NCBI RefSeq assembly: GCF_019703515.2
Contig: NC_059346.1
Span: forward strand, 15,283,001-15,347,000
Direction of reading: 5' to 3'
DNA: 64,000 bases
Source of the DNA: Myxocyprinus asiaticus
Taxonomy: Eukaryota; Chordata; Actinopteri; Cypriniformes; Catostomidae
The position numbers and the translations under genes are program-made. Position 1 is the stretch's first letter; each line of letters begins with the position of its first letter. The notes beneath the pieces are model-generated. The model ran no database searches. It was given only the letters and a program-made list of their open reading frames with translations, and was not told where the DNA came from. Below, in pieces: positions 33,431-45,736 of the stretch.

Positions 33431-35045
33431 GAGTTGTGCTCAAAAATTTGCATACCCTTGGAGAATTGGTAATATATGTACCATTTTTAAAGAAAACATG
33501 AGTGAGCAGGCAAAACACATTTATTTTATTTCTTATGGGATTCGTATTCAACTATAGGTTATAACAGAATGGCACAATCATAAAACAAAACATGGCAACA
33601 AAGAAAAAAATAAAATGATCCCTGTTCAAAAGTCTGCATACCCTTAGTTCTTAATACTGTGTATTGCCCCCTTTAGCATCAATGACAGCATGCAGTCTTT
33701 TGTAATAGTTGTCTATGAGGCCCCAAATTCTTGCAGGTGGTATAGCTGCCCATTTGTCTTGGCAAAATGCCTCCAGGTCATGCAAAGTCTTTGGTCGTCT
33801 TGCATGAACCGCACGTTTGAGATCTCCCCAGAGTGGCTCGATGATATTAAGGTCAGGATACTGTGATGGCCACTCCAGAACCTTCACCTTTTTCTGCTGT
33901 AACCAATGGAGGGTCAACTTGGCCTTGTGCTTAGGGTCATTGTCGTACTGGAATGTCCAAGAGCGTCCCATGTGCAGCTTTCATGCAGAAGAATGCAAAT
34001 TGTCTGCCAGTATTTTCTGATAACATGCTGCATTCATCTTGCCATCAATTTTCACAAGATTCCCCATGCCTTAAGAGCTCACACACCTCCAAAACATCAG
34101 TGAGCCACCACCATGCTTCACAGTGGGGATGGTATTCTTTTCACTATAGGCCTTGTTGACCCCTCTCCAAACATAGTGCTTATGGTTGTGACCATAAAGC
34201 TCTATTTTGGTCTCATCACTCCAAAATACAGTGTGCCAGAAGCTGTGAGGCCTGTCAAGGTGTTGTTGGGCATATAGTAACTGGGCTTTTTTGTGGCATT
34301 GGCACAGTAAAGACTTCTTTCTGGCAACTCGACCATGCAGCTCATTTTTCAAGTATTTCAAGTATTGTCGTATTGTGCTCCTTGAAACAACCACACCGTC
34401 TTTTTCCAGAGCAGCCTGTATTTCTCCTGAGGTTACCTGTGGGTTTTTCTTTGTATCCCAAACAATTCTTCTGGCAGTTGTGGATGAAATCTTTCTTGGT
34501 CTGCCTGACCTTGGCTTGGTATCAAGAGATCCCCAAATTTTCCTCTTCTTAATAAGTGATTGAACAGTACTGACTGGCATTTTCAAGGCTTTGGATATCT
34601 TTTTATATCCTTTTCCATCTTTATAAAGTTCCATTGCCTTGTTACGCAGGTCTTTTGACAGTTCTTTTCTGCTCCCCATGGCTCAGTATCTAGCCTGCTC
34701 AGTGCATCCACGTGAGAGCTAACAAACTGATTGACTATTTATACACAGGCACTAATTGCAATTAAAAAAGCCACAGGTGTGGGAAATTAACCTTTAATTG
34801 CCACTGTGTGTGTCACCTTGTGTGTCTGTAACAAGGCCAAACATTCAAGGGTATGTAAACTTTTGATCAGGGCCATTTGGGTGATATCTGTTATAATTAT
34901 GATTTAAAAAGGAGCCAAACAACTATGTGATGATAAATGGCTTCATATGACCATTATCCTTAAATAAATGATTAGTCATATTTTCAAAATCAATGCCAAA
35001 ATTTCACAATTTCTGCCAGGGTATGCAAACTTTTGAGCACAACTG
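33431..35045 (-). mobile_element. Full-length Tc1-like transposon, 1615 bp (- strand)
   Basis: TIRs are GAGTTGTGCTCAAAAATTTG and the inverted form ending TTTTGAGCACAACTG. TA flanks are 33429-33430 and 35046-35047. It carries a transposase broken once. Confidence 0.92.
33651..34679 (-). pseudogene. Tc1-like transposase with a single apparent break
   Basis: The N-terminal part (34679-34071) begins MGSRKELSKDLRNKAMELYK. It has the paired HTH region with GRPRKI as the GRPR-like linker, and the first catalytic Asp in WSDETKIELYG. After LMFWRCVSS a frame change and stop occur. The C-terminal part (33971-33651) carries the second Asp (QYDNDPKHKA), the Glu in NIIEPLWGDLKR and ends GGNTQY. The combined length fits a 340-residue transposase, and all DDE residues are present. 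It is one of the best-preserved transposases in the window but still inactive. Confidence 0.9.
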
Positions 35046-35057
35046 TATATATATATA

Positions 35058-36622
35058 CAGGTGCATCTCAATAAATTAGAATGTCATGGAAAAGTTCATT
35101 TATTTCAGTAATTCAACTCAAATTGTGAAACTCGTGTATTAAATAAATTCAGTGCACACAGACTGAAGTAGTTTAAGTCTTTGGTTCTTTTAATTGTGAT
35201 GATTTTGGCTCACATTTAACAAAAACCCACCAATTCACTATCTCAAAAAATTAGAATATGGTGACATGCCAATCAGCTAATCAACTCAAAACACCTGCAA
35301 AGGTTTCCTGAGCCTTCAAAATGGTCTCTCAGTTTGGTTCACTAGGCTACACAATCTGCTGATCTGACAGTTGTCCAGAAGACAATCATTGACACCCTTC
35401 ACAAGGAGGGTAAGCCACAAACATTCATTGCCAAAGAAGCTGGCTGTTCACAGAGTGCTGTATCCAAGCATGTTAACAGAAAGTTGAGTGGAAGGAAAAA
35501 GTGTGGAAGAAAAAGATGCACAACCAACTGAGAGAACCGCAGCCTAATGAGGACTGTCAAGCAAAATCGATTCAAGAATTTGGGTGAACTTCACAAGGAA
35601 TGGACTGAGGCTGGGGTCAAGGCATCAAGAGCCACCACACACAGACGTGTCAAGGAATTTGGCTACAGTTGTTGTATTCCTCTTGTTAAGCCACTCCTGA
35701 ACCACAGACAACGTCAGAGGTGTTTTACCTGGGCTAAGGAGAAGAAGAACTGGACTGTTGCCCAGTGGTCCAAAGTCCTCTTTTCAGATGAGAGCAAGTT
35801 TTGTATTTCATTTGGAAACCAAGGTCCTAGAGTCTGGAGGAAGGATGGAGAAGCTCATAGCCCAAGTTGCTTGAAGTCCAGTGTTAAGTTTCCACAGTCT
35901 GTGATGACTTGGGGTGCAATGTCATCTGCTGGTGTTGGTCCATTGTGTTTTTTGAAAACCAAAGTCACCGCACCCATTTACCAAGAAATTTTGAAGCACT
36001 TCATGCTTCCTTCTGCTGACCAGCTTTTTAAAGATGCTGATTTCATTTTCCAGCAGGATTTGGCACCTGCCCACACTGCCAAAAGCACCAAAAGTTGGTT
36101 AAATGACCATGGTGTTGGTGTGCTTGACTGGCCAGCAAACTCACCAGACCTGAACCCCATAGAGAATCTATGGGGTATTGTCAAGAGGAAAATGAGAAAC
36201 AAGAGACCATGATGAGCTGAAGGCCACTGTCAAAGAAACCTGGGCTTCCATACCACCTCAGCAGTGCCACAAACTGATCACCTCCATGCCACGCCGAACT
36301 GAGGCAGTAATTAAAGTAAAAGGAGCCCCTACCAAGTATTGAGTACATATACAGTAAATGAACATACTTTCCAGAAGGCCAACAATTCACTAAAAATGTT
36401 TTTTTTTATTGGTCTTATGATGTATTCTAATTTTTTGATTTAGTGAATTGGTGGGTTTTTGTTAAATGTGAGCCAAAATCATCACAATTAAAAGAACCAA
36501 AGACTTAAACTACTTCAGTCTGTGTGCATTGAATTTATTTAATACACAAGTTTCACAATTTGAGTTGAATTACTGAAATAAATGAACTTTTCCCGACATT
36601 CTAATTTATTGAGATGCACCTG
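35058..36622 (+). mobile_element. Full-length Tc1-like transposon with long terminal inverted repeats
   Basis: It begins CAGGTGCATCTCAATAAATT and ends with the inverse; TA flanks both sides (35056-35057, 36623-36624). The inverted repeats are unusually long, about 210 bp (35058-35275 against 36410-36622). It lies 12 bases from the neighbouring Tc1 element, within the same TA tract. Confidence 0.92.
35340..36345 (+). pseudogene. Tc1-like transposase with one stop codon and one late frameshift
   Basis: From about 35357 one frame reads QSADLTVVQKTIIDTLHKEG and on through the HTH region to TGA at 35529-35531. The same frame then continues to 36212. It includes the first Asp (FSDESKFCISF), second Asp (QQDLAPAHTA) and Glu (NPIENLWG). 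A frameshift at about 36205 separates the last 45 codons (PQQCHKLITSM, ending GAPTKY). All catalytic residues persist. Confidence 0.88.
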
Positions 36623-36633
36623 TATGTATGTAT

Positions 36634-36710
<77 letters not shown>

Positions 36711-36712
36711 TT
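36623..36712. repeat. (TATG)n(TA)n(CA)n microsatellite
   Basis: Compound simple repeat at the right edge of the Tc1 element. Confidence 0.95.
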
Positions 36713-37137
36713 TTATAAATGTGAAGCTATATTTTTGTATTGTATATATTTGTATTGTATAATTTGTCTTTTATCATTTTAATCACATCTTAGCTTTTTA
36801 AAAATGAAAAATTTTGTAGAAGCCTATTAATTTTTTTTACAGTGTTGAAGTTAGAATAACTTTAAATATTTACATATTTAGAACAAACATTTTGGACCTT
36901 TTTCACCAAACAAAAAAACCCCAAAAATAATAAAATAAAACAGTGAAAAAAAACAAAACAAAAAAACAACTCTTCGTGTTCACATTGTCCATACTGTCCA
37001 TTAATTTGTCCACTTTGTGGCCAAACATATTTGGAATTATGCAAAAGTGAAATAAAATTACATTTGGAGTGTTTTAAATATAACACGCTCAGTGCATGTA
37101 AGCAAAGGTAGTACATCTGTTACTCTTAGCCCGAGAT
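36713..37137. other. Intergenic, AT-rich
   Basis: No gene or repeat family recognised; A-rich tracts at 36900-36975. Confidence 0.4.
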
Positions 37138-38940
37138 GGAGATGTGGAGCACAGAACAGCTCTGTAAACACTGTAATAAACACAATACAGACAGGAAAGA
37201 GCAGCTCAAGCAGACTAATTATTTATGTAATTAAATAGCAGCCATTTGCATTTAATAATTGCACAAAGTTACACACAGCAGAGATATCCATTACAAGCTC
37301 CAAAACCGGTCCAGTGAGAAACCATTCATGTCTATGATTTGTTTACCGTATTTTCAGTTTTGTTGTAAATCAAATCACTAATTATTAAGCAACTGCGTGA
37401 TGAACGGTGCCGATATTGAAGGTTAAACTTATTGCTGTTATTAGTGGTTTTGCGAAAAACATGCATCTCTGATTTAAATTGGGGTTCCCGCAAAATAGCG
37501 CTAGGATATGAGATTGATGAGAGATTAAGAGCACATATGTTTGATAAACACTGAAGTGCGCCTGCATAGGGAGTGTAATTGAGAGCATGCATAATCGCTC
37601 AAACTTATCTCTCCACACATCATCTGTCGCAACTCACGTAACATCAAGTATACTCAGATATGAGTTTGCATGTTTATTTCTTGTTTAATTCATTTTTACA
37701 TCCATTTACAGTATCATTGTCCTGTCAGTGTCTAACTGTGCAGTGAGTCAGAATTACTATCGTAATGACTCTTGAAATTGGGCATCACATTTTTGCAGGA
37801 TTTTATCTGAGGGTACGCACAGAAATCTGCCTTGTACAACCATATATCTAGGGGAGACCGGGGGCATGCTCCCGTGGGATAATTCTTTTGCAAAAACAAC
37901 ACCAAAGCATTCAATTTTGGTGACTTTGAGAAAGCTTTTTTTTTTTTTCGAGTATGAGTAGCGTTCATGTATCTATTGGCTAATGCATTTTTTCGGTATC
38001 CGTTCAGAACAGATGTGTTCTCGTGCTAAAAATGCAAAACGCACCACAACGAATAGAGCAGAACACAGGTGTCTCGAGTTGGATTTCTAAAACTCAGGCT
38101 TCTAAAAATGCAGTGCTCCCGTGGGAGCACTGTGAAATTTGACATAGTTGTCAAAAGACATCCATCTAGCGAAAGTTTACATGGAAAATGACTGAAAAAC
38201 AGTGTGTATGCAAAAAAAAACAAAAAAACAAAAACAAACAAAAAAAAACATTCAGTTTGAACAGCCCCTATTGACACAGCACTAGCTGAAGTTACCTCTC
38301 AAAGTTACTTCTCAAAAAGACTTTTGTCTCAGTTGATTGTAGTTACATTTCCACTGTATTCAGCACTGTTTGTTCTCTGTATTCATAAATATCCCGATGC
38401 TGTTTTACTGTGCGAGAGACCGCTCCAAATAATTCAGTGAAAGAGCGCTCTGAACAATCTGTACTGAATCACTAATCGATTCAGACAATTTTGTAAGCCC
38501 GTTTGGCCAAATCACTGAAAACTCAAAATAATTATTCGTTTAATTATTTGCTCATAGAAATATATTTTACAGCTCTTTTATTAAAGAATTATTATACATC
38601 GCTAGTTCTTTTAAACACACTTCCTGATTGATGAAATATTCTGAGAGTAAATATTTCTCATGTCAGACAGAGTGCTCATGGTATGCACAGTGTGTACGGC
38701 CGTACAGCTGCAGGTGCCACTGACTCACACTCCAGTGGCGCTTGCAATCTCATGCTTCAAGGGGTGAGAAAGTGCTCAATTATTAAATAGCAGTGTATGT
38801 GTGAATTTGTGCATGCTGCAATAAAAAATAAAAAAAAATGGCCCTGAATCTAGGCACGACAGAATGCCGATCACAGAACTAAGATGAAGATCGGCCGATC
38901 TACATCAGTTGCCGATCAGTGCATCCCTAATTAATTGTGC
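37138..38940. mobile_element. hAT-type repeat, about 1.8 kb, related to 22246-23835
   Basis: The left portion matches 22246-22400 and 23625-23800. The right end (38870-38935) reads GATCGGCCGATC, GTTGCCGATCAG and TGCATCCCTAA, typical of hAT ends that begin TTAGGGATGCAC when reversed. Short - strand frames do not resemble a transposase. Confidence 0.55.
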
Positions 38941-39724
38941 AGCCCTAGTACTCTATGTATAATAAGGACTAAAATGGTACTGTCTCTTTAACAAAAGTGG
39001 CAGTTCAGGAAGCATCTTAAAGAGGTGTTTTAGTTGAACAAACACTTTACTGCATCCATGCTATGTGTGATAAGAATTAATTTATCTTTTTATTTTTGAT
39101 GAATATCTGTCTGTAAAGAACAGAAAAGATATTAAGGATTCTATTTCCGTGAGTGCGCAAAGAGTGCAACGTCTTATCCAATATTCGTTAGAGCGCTAAT
39201 TCTAAGTGCAATTTTCATGCCAGTGCAAAGCGCAACAGGGCATGGGTGGGAGTGTTTGCGCTACTGTGGGTGTAGGCACGCAAACTGTGGGTGTATTGTA
39301 TGTAAATGAAGTGGCGCAAAGTGCAATTTTCTATTTTCCAAAGAATTTGGTCGTTTCGTCACACCTCTTCACTCAGCGCAAGTCCAAATTCAGTTCCTGC
39401 ATTTGCAGTTTGGAGATTTCACCAGCAGGTGGTAATAAAGTTAATGTCCAAATTAACAATTAACATCAAATTATGTCCCTTCAGTCGCTGTTGAAGCCTT
39501 TTGTTGAAACAAAACTTATGAGATTTGTGTTAAACCTCCTAGAGGTCATGGTTTTTTTTTTTTTTTTCAATTATTATTATTATTATTGTTATGTTTATTT
39601 GTATTATTATTCTTGTATATTTACAGTTGTATTTATTATTTAATTTTGACTAGTAATTTTCCACCAGTTGCTGTAGAGTAATTTTTAAGTCACTGCAAAA
39701 GGGGCTGGTGGAACACGTGGAGAG
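38941..39724. other. Intergenic; possible Harbinger/MITE-like G-rich segment
   Basis: 39170-39330 has repeated GCGCAA/GTGCAA motifs. Related text (CACTGACTTTGCACTTATG) appears near 40980-41000. No gene is seen. Confidence 0.35.
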
Positions 39725-40379
39725 CAGGGCTCGACATTAAGCATTGTCATGTGCTTGTCCTCGAGACAAGTAAATTGGTCATTCACTTGTCCGAGTAAAA
39801 AAAGTTACTTGTCCGGAGAGAAAAAAAGGCATAAATGTTCAAGTAACATGTCAAAGTTTATGTATATTTTTCTAAAATTATGACTGATGCCCAACCTAAT
39901 AGTGTACATATGCAATCAACTCAGTTCTCTGTGACAGAAAAGTAAACTGCACTGGGTAGGGGAGGAGGCTATTGTCATATGATATTATTTTATGTTACGT
40001 ATGGTAGTCAAATAAAGATATGCCTCCATCACCATCATTAACAGCAGGGATGCTCATAGTTCTATGGAATGAGATCTACTTTTTCATCATGTTACTGCAG
40101 CAAGATCTACCAATTACAATAAAGTCTATATATTATCACAATACCAACGTTTCAGTAGCCGGTAGTGAAATTTGACGATTCTCAATACCAGCTTTAATAC
40201 CACAACAAATAATAAAACTAATAGATGTCCTAATATGTTAATTATGGAAGAATGGTTTCAAGTTCTTAAGTAATTACACAAGACTAGGAAACGGTAAGTA
40301 ATAAAAAACAGCAATGAATAGAAATAAATAAATAATAATAGAACACGGACAAGCGGACAAGCTTTAATGGCGAGCCCTG
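39725..40379. mobile_element. MITE, 655 bp, CAGGGCTCGACATTAA ends
   Basis: The left end CAGGGCTCGACATTAAG pairs with the right end CTTTAATGGCGAGCCCTG. GAGAG is repeated directly on both flanks (39720-39724, 40380-40384). Inner motifs CTTGTCC and GGACAAG are also inverted. Confidence 0.75.
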
Positions 40380-42019
40380 GAGAGGGTAAAATGGATTTTT
40401 TTGACCACTTCGTTATTTTTAATATATTTTAATTTCGTTTGAAGTGTATTTAGAATTTTGAAATATTTTTGGTTAAATTTTTTCGTGTTTCAGTAAATGA
40501 AAATGATTTTTCAAAATCGACTTCTAGAAGTGAAGTGCGCGCCGATACAATCACTGTTTATACTAGCCATGATTTGTGTGTCAGTTGATGAAAAGGATTA
40601 ATAATAATTACTTAATTTAATGGAGCATATATCCAAACTCTGACGAGAATTACATTTTCCATTTGTATAAAAGGAAATATGCCTTACATTCATCAATGAC
40701 GCAGTTAATGGACAGAAGAAAGACATTTTCAATTCTTCTGATTCATTGCATACAGTCCATTTACACTACCAACTTCTTATTAATGTGCTGTCTTTGTTTA
40801 AATTGTTGGTGCTTGAGGGAATAGATTATATAATAGGATGCAGACATTGAATAACCGGAGAAGAACCTCAGAATTAAATGACACTTGGTCACGCCTTTTG
40901 CACATTTGCGTGAGTGATTTTGCCAAACCCACTTAGTGCATGCTTGTACGAAAATACCAAAACTTCATGGCCATGCCCACTGACTTTGCACTTATGACTT
41001 AAAGCATTGCCTTGTGCATAAGCTTGCAGTCTTAAATTAAGGCCCTAAAAGAGACATATTCAATGACAAAGGACTGCGTGGATTTCATCTTTGGTCACAC
41101 ATTGCCAAACTAAATTTCAAACTAAATTTTTCTCATAATCTGTATTGAAATCACACAGACACGTTAAACTGCTCTGTAGAGCAAAATGCAGTAAAACGGA
41201 GAATGTTTTGAAAACAGTCCATGGAAAATCAGAACTGACCTTGTTAAATGCAATGTAAATGTAACTATGGCATATCACTACTAAATTAAAGCTATGTTGA
41301 CATTCATGACAACTCTGGACCCACTGCAGCAAAATAAGGTCAATTTTCTTTTCTTTGTAGCTTATGCTACAAAACACGCAGTGAAAGGATCTCGGTGCTA
41401 AACTTCTTCGCCACTATATAACTCAATCACTGGTGAGTAAAATCTGAACATTTACTGGCCAGTGGCTAATCACAGAAAATCTTTAGTTGCCAATGCAAAA
41501 TTTGGTCACATTGTAGAGGGTTGAGAGTTAGACATACAGTTCAATCCCCCTGAAGCAGATCTAGAAAAGTAGTGCTGGGGAGGAGGAGGGTTTCAAAGAG
41601 AAAACTCTTGTAGCGCGCTGCAGTGAAATTGGATTACCTTCAAACAACTGAGGCAATCTTACCCTGAGACAGAGAGAGAACACAAGTTGAACACATGTCA
41701 AAAGACCTATCAGCTTGGGCCATAGAGTATGAGAGGATGTTCAAAGGGCTTATCAGCTTGCACCATGTAGAGTTTCATGACAGATCTTAGGATCATTTGC
41801 CAATTTAGTGGGTTGAAATTTTGTACAGTGTAACTTTATAAACTGATGATCTTAACATTTCTTAACATCTTAACATAAAAGGCTGATGAATAATAGCCTG
41901 TTTACAGTGATGGTACTCTTCTCTCAAACACATCGTATCACCAACAGTCAGATAGAGAACATTGTTTAGGGACTTGTTTAGTGTGGCCTTACAGTCTCAG
42001 TTGTCAGAAATGTGCTTGT
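40380..42019. other. Intergenic; ancestral receptor flank towards the end
   Basis: No gene is seen. Positions 41800-41840 share text with 4060-4090 downstream of receptor 1. Confidence 0.35.
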
Positions 42020-43021
42020 GTCAGAGAGGAACTAGGTGGCAAAATGTTTGGCCAATAGTGCAGTCTGCTCTTATCGCATAACTAAACAACCCTGCAGCAG
42101 AAAGACGTGTGAAGCATTTGCAAACAGCACCGTGAGGCTTACTTTGGGAGGCAAGTTATTTTTTAATGTCATAAGAGCAAAGAAATATTACCATGTGTAT
42201 TTAATCATGCAGAGAGCACTTGTTTTCTATGCTGTTTTAAAGACAATTAAGATGCATATACTGTAAATATGATGTTCAAAGAACATGTTGATATAGATTC
42301 GACACAAATTCTGATGTATTCTAAGTAATGTATTATTGAGACTGCCTTTCAGCTTATAGGTATATTTTCAATTATAATAACAAGAAATATTTCATATTCC
42401 TTAATGAACAAACATATTTGTCAAATGTGAATTACTGCCTTTTGAAGTTTAAGAAAGAGTAAAGATAAAAATTCTAAAGCCATAAACAAGCTACTTTGGT
42501 TAAAAATTAGACAATTTCCTGCATACAAATAGGCATTTAACCCATCACAAGTAAGTAAAGGACACAAGTCAGAAAGATGCACAAAGTTTATATAGAGACA
42601 ATAAAAGAGAAGTGATTGCAGAATTCTGCTAGCGTTGTACTTTTTGTTGGCCTATCAGTTCTGTATATAATAAATTGCCTGATCAGTAATAACTTATGCC
42701 ATTCATGCAATATAGCAAACAGAAACAAAAAAAGAAAAATACAGTTACGAGAACAAACAAATTTGATCTCGATCTACTATTCACAAAGTTATTTGATTGA
42801 AATGATACAACAGACATTTTGCTGTTAATTGTAATGAGTGAGCTTAGGAGATCTCGTCAGCTCTTTGTGTTGTTCTTCAGTGCTCTTTTGCTCAGCCATG
42901 ACATTTTTTAGAAATGTGTTCCATTTGAATACATTTGGACAAACTTGTGGTTGTTTTTGTTACAGAACTCTTCTTTCTATTCAGTTTTAACAACTGTTTA
43001 ATCCAGGCAATAGAGGCAAAC
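42020..43021 (+). promoter_or_regulatory. Upstream block of receptor 2 (copy D), probable 5' exon/promoter region
   Basis: It aligns with copies B and C over about 42020-42335 and 42505-43010, the only long non-repetitive conservation in the window outside coding DNA. 42345-42510 is specific to this copy and to the relic at 32081. Splice acceptors are plausible at 42965 (TTTTTGTTACAG) and 43009 (TTTAATCCAG). No TATA box or first exon was defined. Confidence 0.5.
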
Positions 43022-44059
43022 ATGAATTCAAGCACAGAAGCATACAGCAATAATGATGCAGACAGCTATAATTACCAAGACATGGTTGACGAGTTTTCAA
43101 AAGGGTCACATACTGAAGACACACATCCTGAACATTGCAGGGAAGCAGCATGTATAATCACAGTTATTTTAAATGTGATAATTTTCCTACTTGGCATCAC
43201 TGGAAATGGAACAGTGATCTGGATTGCTGGTTTTAAGATAAAGAAGTCAGTTAACACCACTTGGTACCTGAGCCTGGCTTTGTCTGACTTCCTATTCTGC
43301 AGTATTATCCCTTTTGTCATTGTCAGAACAGTTATAAACAACTGGATCTTTGGGCTCTACATGTGCAAATTCACATCCTTTGCTATGTTCCTCAATATGT
43401 ACAGCAGCATCTTCATCCTCATCGTCATAAGTGTGGACCGCTGTGTGACCGTCAAGTTTCCGGTTTGGGCCCAGAATCATCGCACTATAACAAAAGCCTC
43501 TGCTGTTGTTGTGTTGGTTTGGTTAATGTCTGCTTTGCTTAGTATACCAGCATTCAGATTCAGAGAAATCTATAATTACTCATCAAAAGAAATATGTTTT
43601 AACAACTATGAGCATCACCACACAACTGTTGTGCTCATTCGATTTATTTGTGGGTTTTTGATTCCATTCCTAAGTATTTGCATCTGTTACTCTATCCTGA
43701 TCTGTAAACTAAGGGCGAACCAATTGTCCAAATCCACTAAGCCCTACAAGATCATGACACTACTGATAACAACTTTTTTCCTCTGCTGGTTGCCATATCA
43801 TATTGTTTCTATAATAGAGCTGGACAAATCTAAGCATGGCCATAACTTTGGCAAAGCCCAACTAGTAACTGCTACTCTTGCCAGCTCAAACAGCTTTATA
43901 AACCCATTCCTCTATGCATTCATGGCAAAGGACTTAAAGAAGAAACTCTACTCATTTCTGTCAAAGATTGAGAGTACCATTGATGAGGAGACCCGAAGTG
44001 CTTTTAGAGGAACTTCCATTACCAATTCTGGGGATCACAGACTTTCCACTGCTGTCTGA
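43022..44059 (+). CDS. cmklr1: Chemerin/chemokine-like receptor 1-like GPCR, second intact copy
   Basis: This is a complete 345-residue class A GPCR. The acidic N-terminus has an Asn-Ser-Ser sequon at residue 2. TM1 has GN at 61-62, TM2 Asp89, the disulfide pair is Cys115-Cys192, DRC lies at 139-141 followed by PVWAQNHRT, TM4 has Trp167, TM5 Pro215, CWLPYH lies at 255-260, NPFLY at 294-298, and a Ser/Thr tail follows. It is similar to receptor 1 but clearly diverged, mostly in the N-terminus, ECL2 and the tail, where ligand and regulator contacts lie in this family. The ATG was chosen because upstream in-frame codons begin only at TTG and cross likely splice acceptors. It is the intact relative of psi-2, psi-3 and the 32081 relic. 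The ligand is unknown; chemerin-like peptides are inferred from the family. Confidence 0.93.
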   Translation: MNSSTEAYSNNDADSYNYQDMVDEFSKGSHTEDTHPEHCREAACIITVILNVIIFLLGITGNGTVIWIAGFKIKKSVNTTWYLSLALSDFLFCSIIPFVIVRTVINNWIFGLYMCKFTSFAMFLNMYSSIFILIVISVDRCVTVKFPVWAQNHRTITKASAVVVLVWLMSALLSIPAFRFREIYNYSSKEICFNNYEHHHTTVVLIRFICGFLIPFLSICICYSILICKLRANQLSKSTKPYKIMTLLITTFFLCWLPYHIVSIIELDKSKHGHNFGKAQLVTATLASSNSFINPFLYAFMAKDLKKKLYSFLSKIESTIDEETRSAFRGTSITNSGDHRLSTAV

Positions 44060-44230
44060 AAATGTGAAAGATTATTTTAACATGAGTCTTTATAAAAGAC
44101 ATGTCTCTGTTAGCCAAGTCAAACTGGGTTTTTAGTAAATAATTTTTGCTCATAGAAATATATTTTACAGCTCTTTTTTTATGTAAATCTTGCTACAACT
44201 ATTTTATTTCCTTGCCTTTGGTCCATGCAA

Positions 44231-44236
44231 AATAAA
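44231..44236 (+). other. Candidate polyadenylation signal of receptor 2
   Basis: AATAAA 172 bases after the stop codon. Confidence 0.45.
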
Positions 44237-44257
44237 TACACACGTGACGTGTAATTC

Positions 44258-44795
44258 TTAAAGGAATAGTTCACCCAGAAATGTAAATTCTGTCATAATT
44301 TAGTCACCCTCATGTCTTTTCAAACATTAGTGACTTACTTTCTTCTGTGGAACACAAAAGGAGATATAGGCAGAGATGTTAGGGACCCAGAGCCTCAGTC
44401 ACCATTCACTTTTATTGTATTGAAAAACAGTGCAAAGGAAGTGAATGGTGACCGAGACTGTCAGTCCCTAACATTCAGCCATTTGTGTGCCACAGAACAA
44501 AGAAAGGCATATGGATTTGGAACAACATGAGGGTTATAAGCAGAGGTGGGTAGAGTACCCAAAATATTTACTCAAGCAAAAGTACAATTACTTACAATTT
44601 TTTTTTTTTTACTCAAGTAGAAGTAAAAGTAGTAATGTAAAAAACTACTCGAGTAAGAAAGTATCCAATTAAAAGAATACATTTTTTCATTAGAAATTTA
44701 CTTGAGTAAGAGTGTAAAGTACCCAGCTTTAAATATACTCATAAAAGTAAATGATGACATAATTTACATTTTGGGATGAACTATCCCTGTTGAAA
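44258..44795. mobile_element. TTAA-target MITE (AGGAATAGTTCACCC family) split by a hAT-type MITE
   Basis: The left end is TTAAAGGAATAGTTCACCCA and the right end is GGGATGAACTATCCCTG near 44773-44790. Inside, from about 44541 to 44740, lies CAGAGGTGGGTAGAGTACCC followed by ACTCAAGTAGAAGTAAAAGT, a second MITE family. The host sequence GAGGGTTATAAG...TAAATGATGACAT reads across it. Confidence 0.75.
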
Positions 44796-45071
44796 TAGAA
44801 GTGATACTTCCAATCTTTCAGTGTTGTGCTGCACATCTGCTCTTAAGCATTACAAAAATGTATTTACATGAATTTGCTTGCATGTGGCGAGGTGTTTTTC
44901 TTCACTTCATACTTTGTTTCTTATTTACTGATTATAGTGTTGATTAGCAGTTTCCATTTAAAAAGCTTCACAAGCATTAATGAATGAATTACAACTCTGA
45001 ACATTTTGACAAGAAACAATTTTATAATTGCAACATGAACAATGTTGATTCTTAATGAACTTAATGTTTAC

Positions 45072-45330
45072 TCTCTGTCTTCAAAAAACGACTAAAAACA
45101 CATCTTTTCCATGAGCACTTAACCAGTTATTTAAAAAAAAAAAAAAAACATTCCTGTTGCACTTTATTCTGTTTTGAATACTATTCTGATGCTAGTGAAA
45201 CTTTGTAATACGGCACTTTTCATACCACTGTCTCCTTAAGATGATTCACTTATGTTTTCCTTTTTTGTAAGTCGCTTTGAATAAAAGCTTCTGCCAAATG
45301 AATAAATGTAAATGAAAATGTAAATACTTT
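45072..45330 (+). mobile_element. 3' tail of a CR1/L2-like LINE
   Basis: Starts in a C-terminal frame (LKTHLFHEH-like: AAAACACATCTTTTCCATGAGC) and ends GTCGCTTTGAATAAAAGC, then an AAATG-type repeat. It is severely 5'-truncated. Confidence 0.65.
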
Positions 45331-45736
45331 GGTACTGTAGGAATTATTGACAGTCTTAACCGATGTGCAGTGTTGTATAAATTATCCAATCGTCATGCAG
45401 TACTTAAAGATAACTTTATGGAAATTGACTTGTAATGTTCTGAGTGCTCAAAAATAAATAAATAAAACAGTCCACAACACAATGGAACATCGAAGGGGAA
45501 ATCATAGGGGCTTGTATGGGTTCTTGTCACTTGGGCTATTAAGCAACCACACAGCATTAGCAACCACCCAGGACACTCAAGCAACTGCATACCAATGTGC
45601 TAAAAACACAAAGAACACCTTAGCAACAGTATAGCAACAACCTGGCAAACGTTCAAGGTAAGTCAGTACACTCAGCTGCCATCTTTGGAATGCTCCCGGG
45701 CAGACATTTTTCTGTGGATACAAGCGGCATACAAGT

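Noticed and set aside
36582..36782. Small protein with Ile/Tyr run
   Set aside because: Microsatellite translation at the edge of a Tc1 element.
42935..43021. Upstream in-frame extension of receptor 2 (29 residues, hydrophobic, signal-peptide-like)
   Set aside because: It opens at TTG, not ATG, crosses likely splice acceptors and has no counterpart in receptor 1. The ATG at 43022 gives the normal family length.
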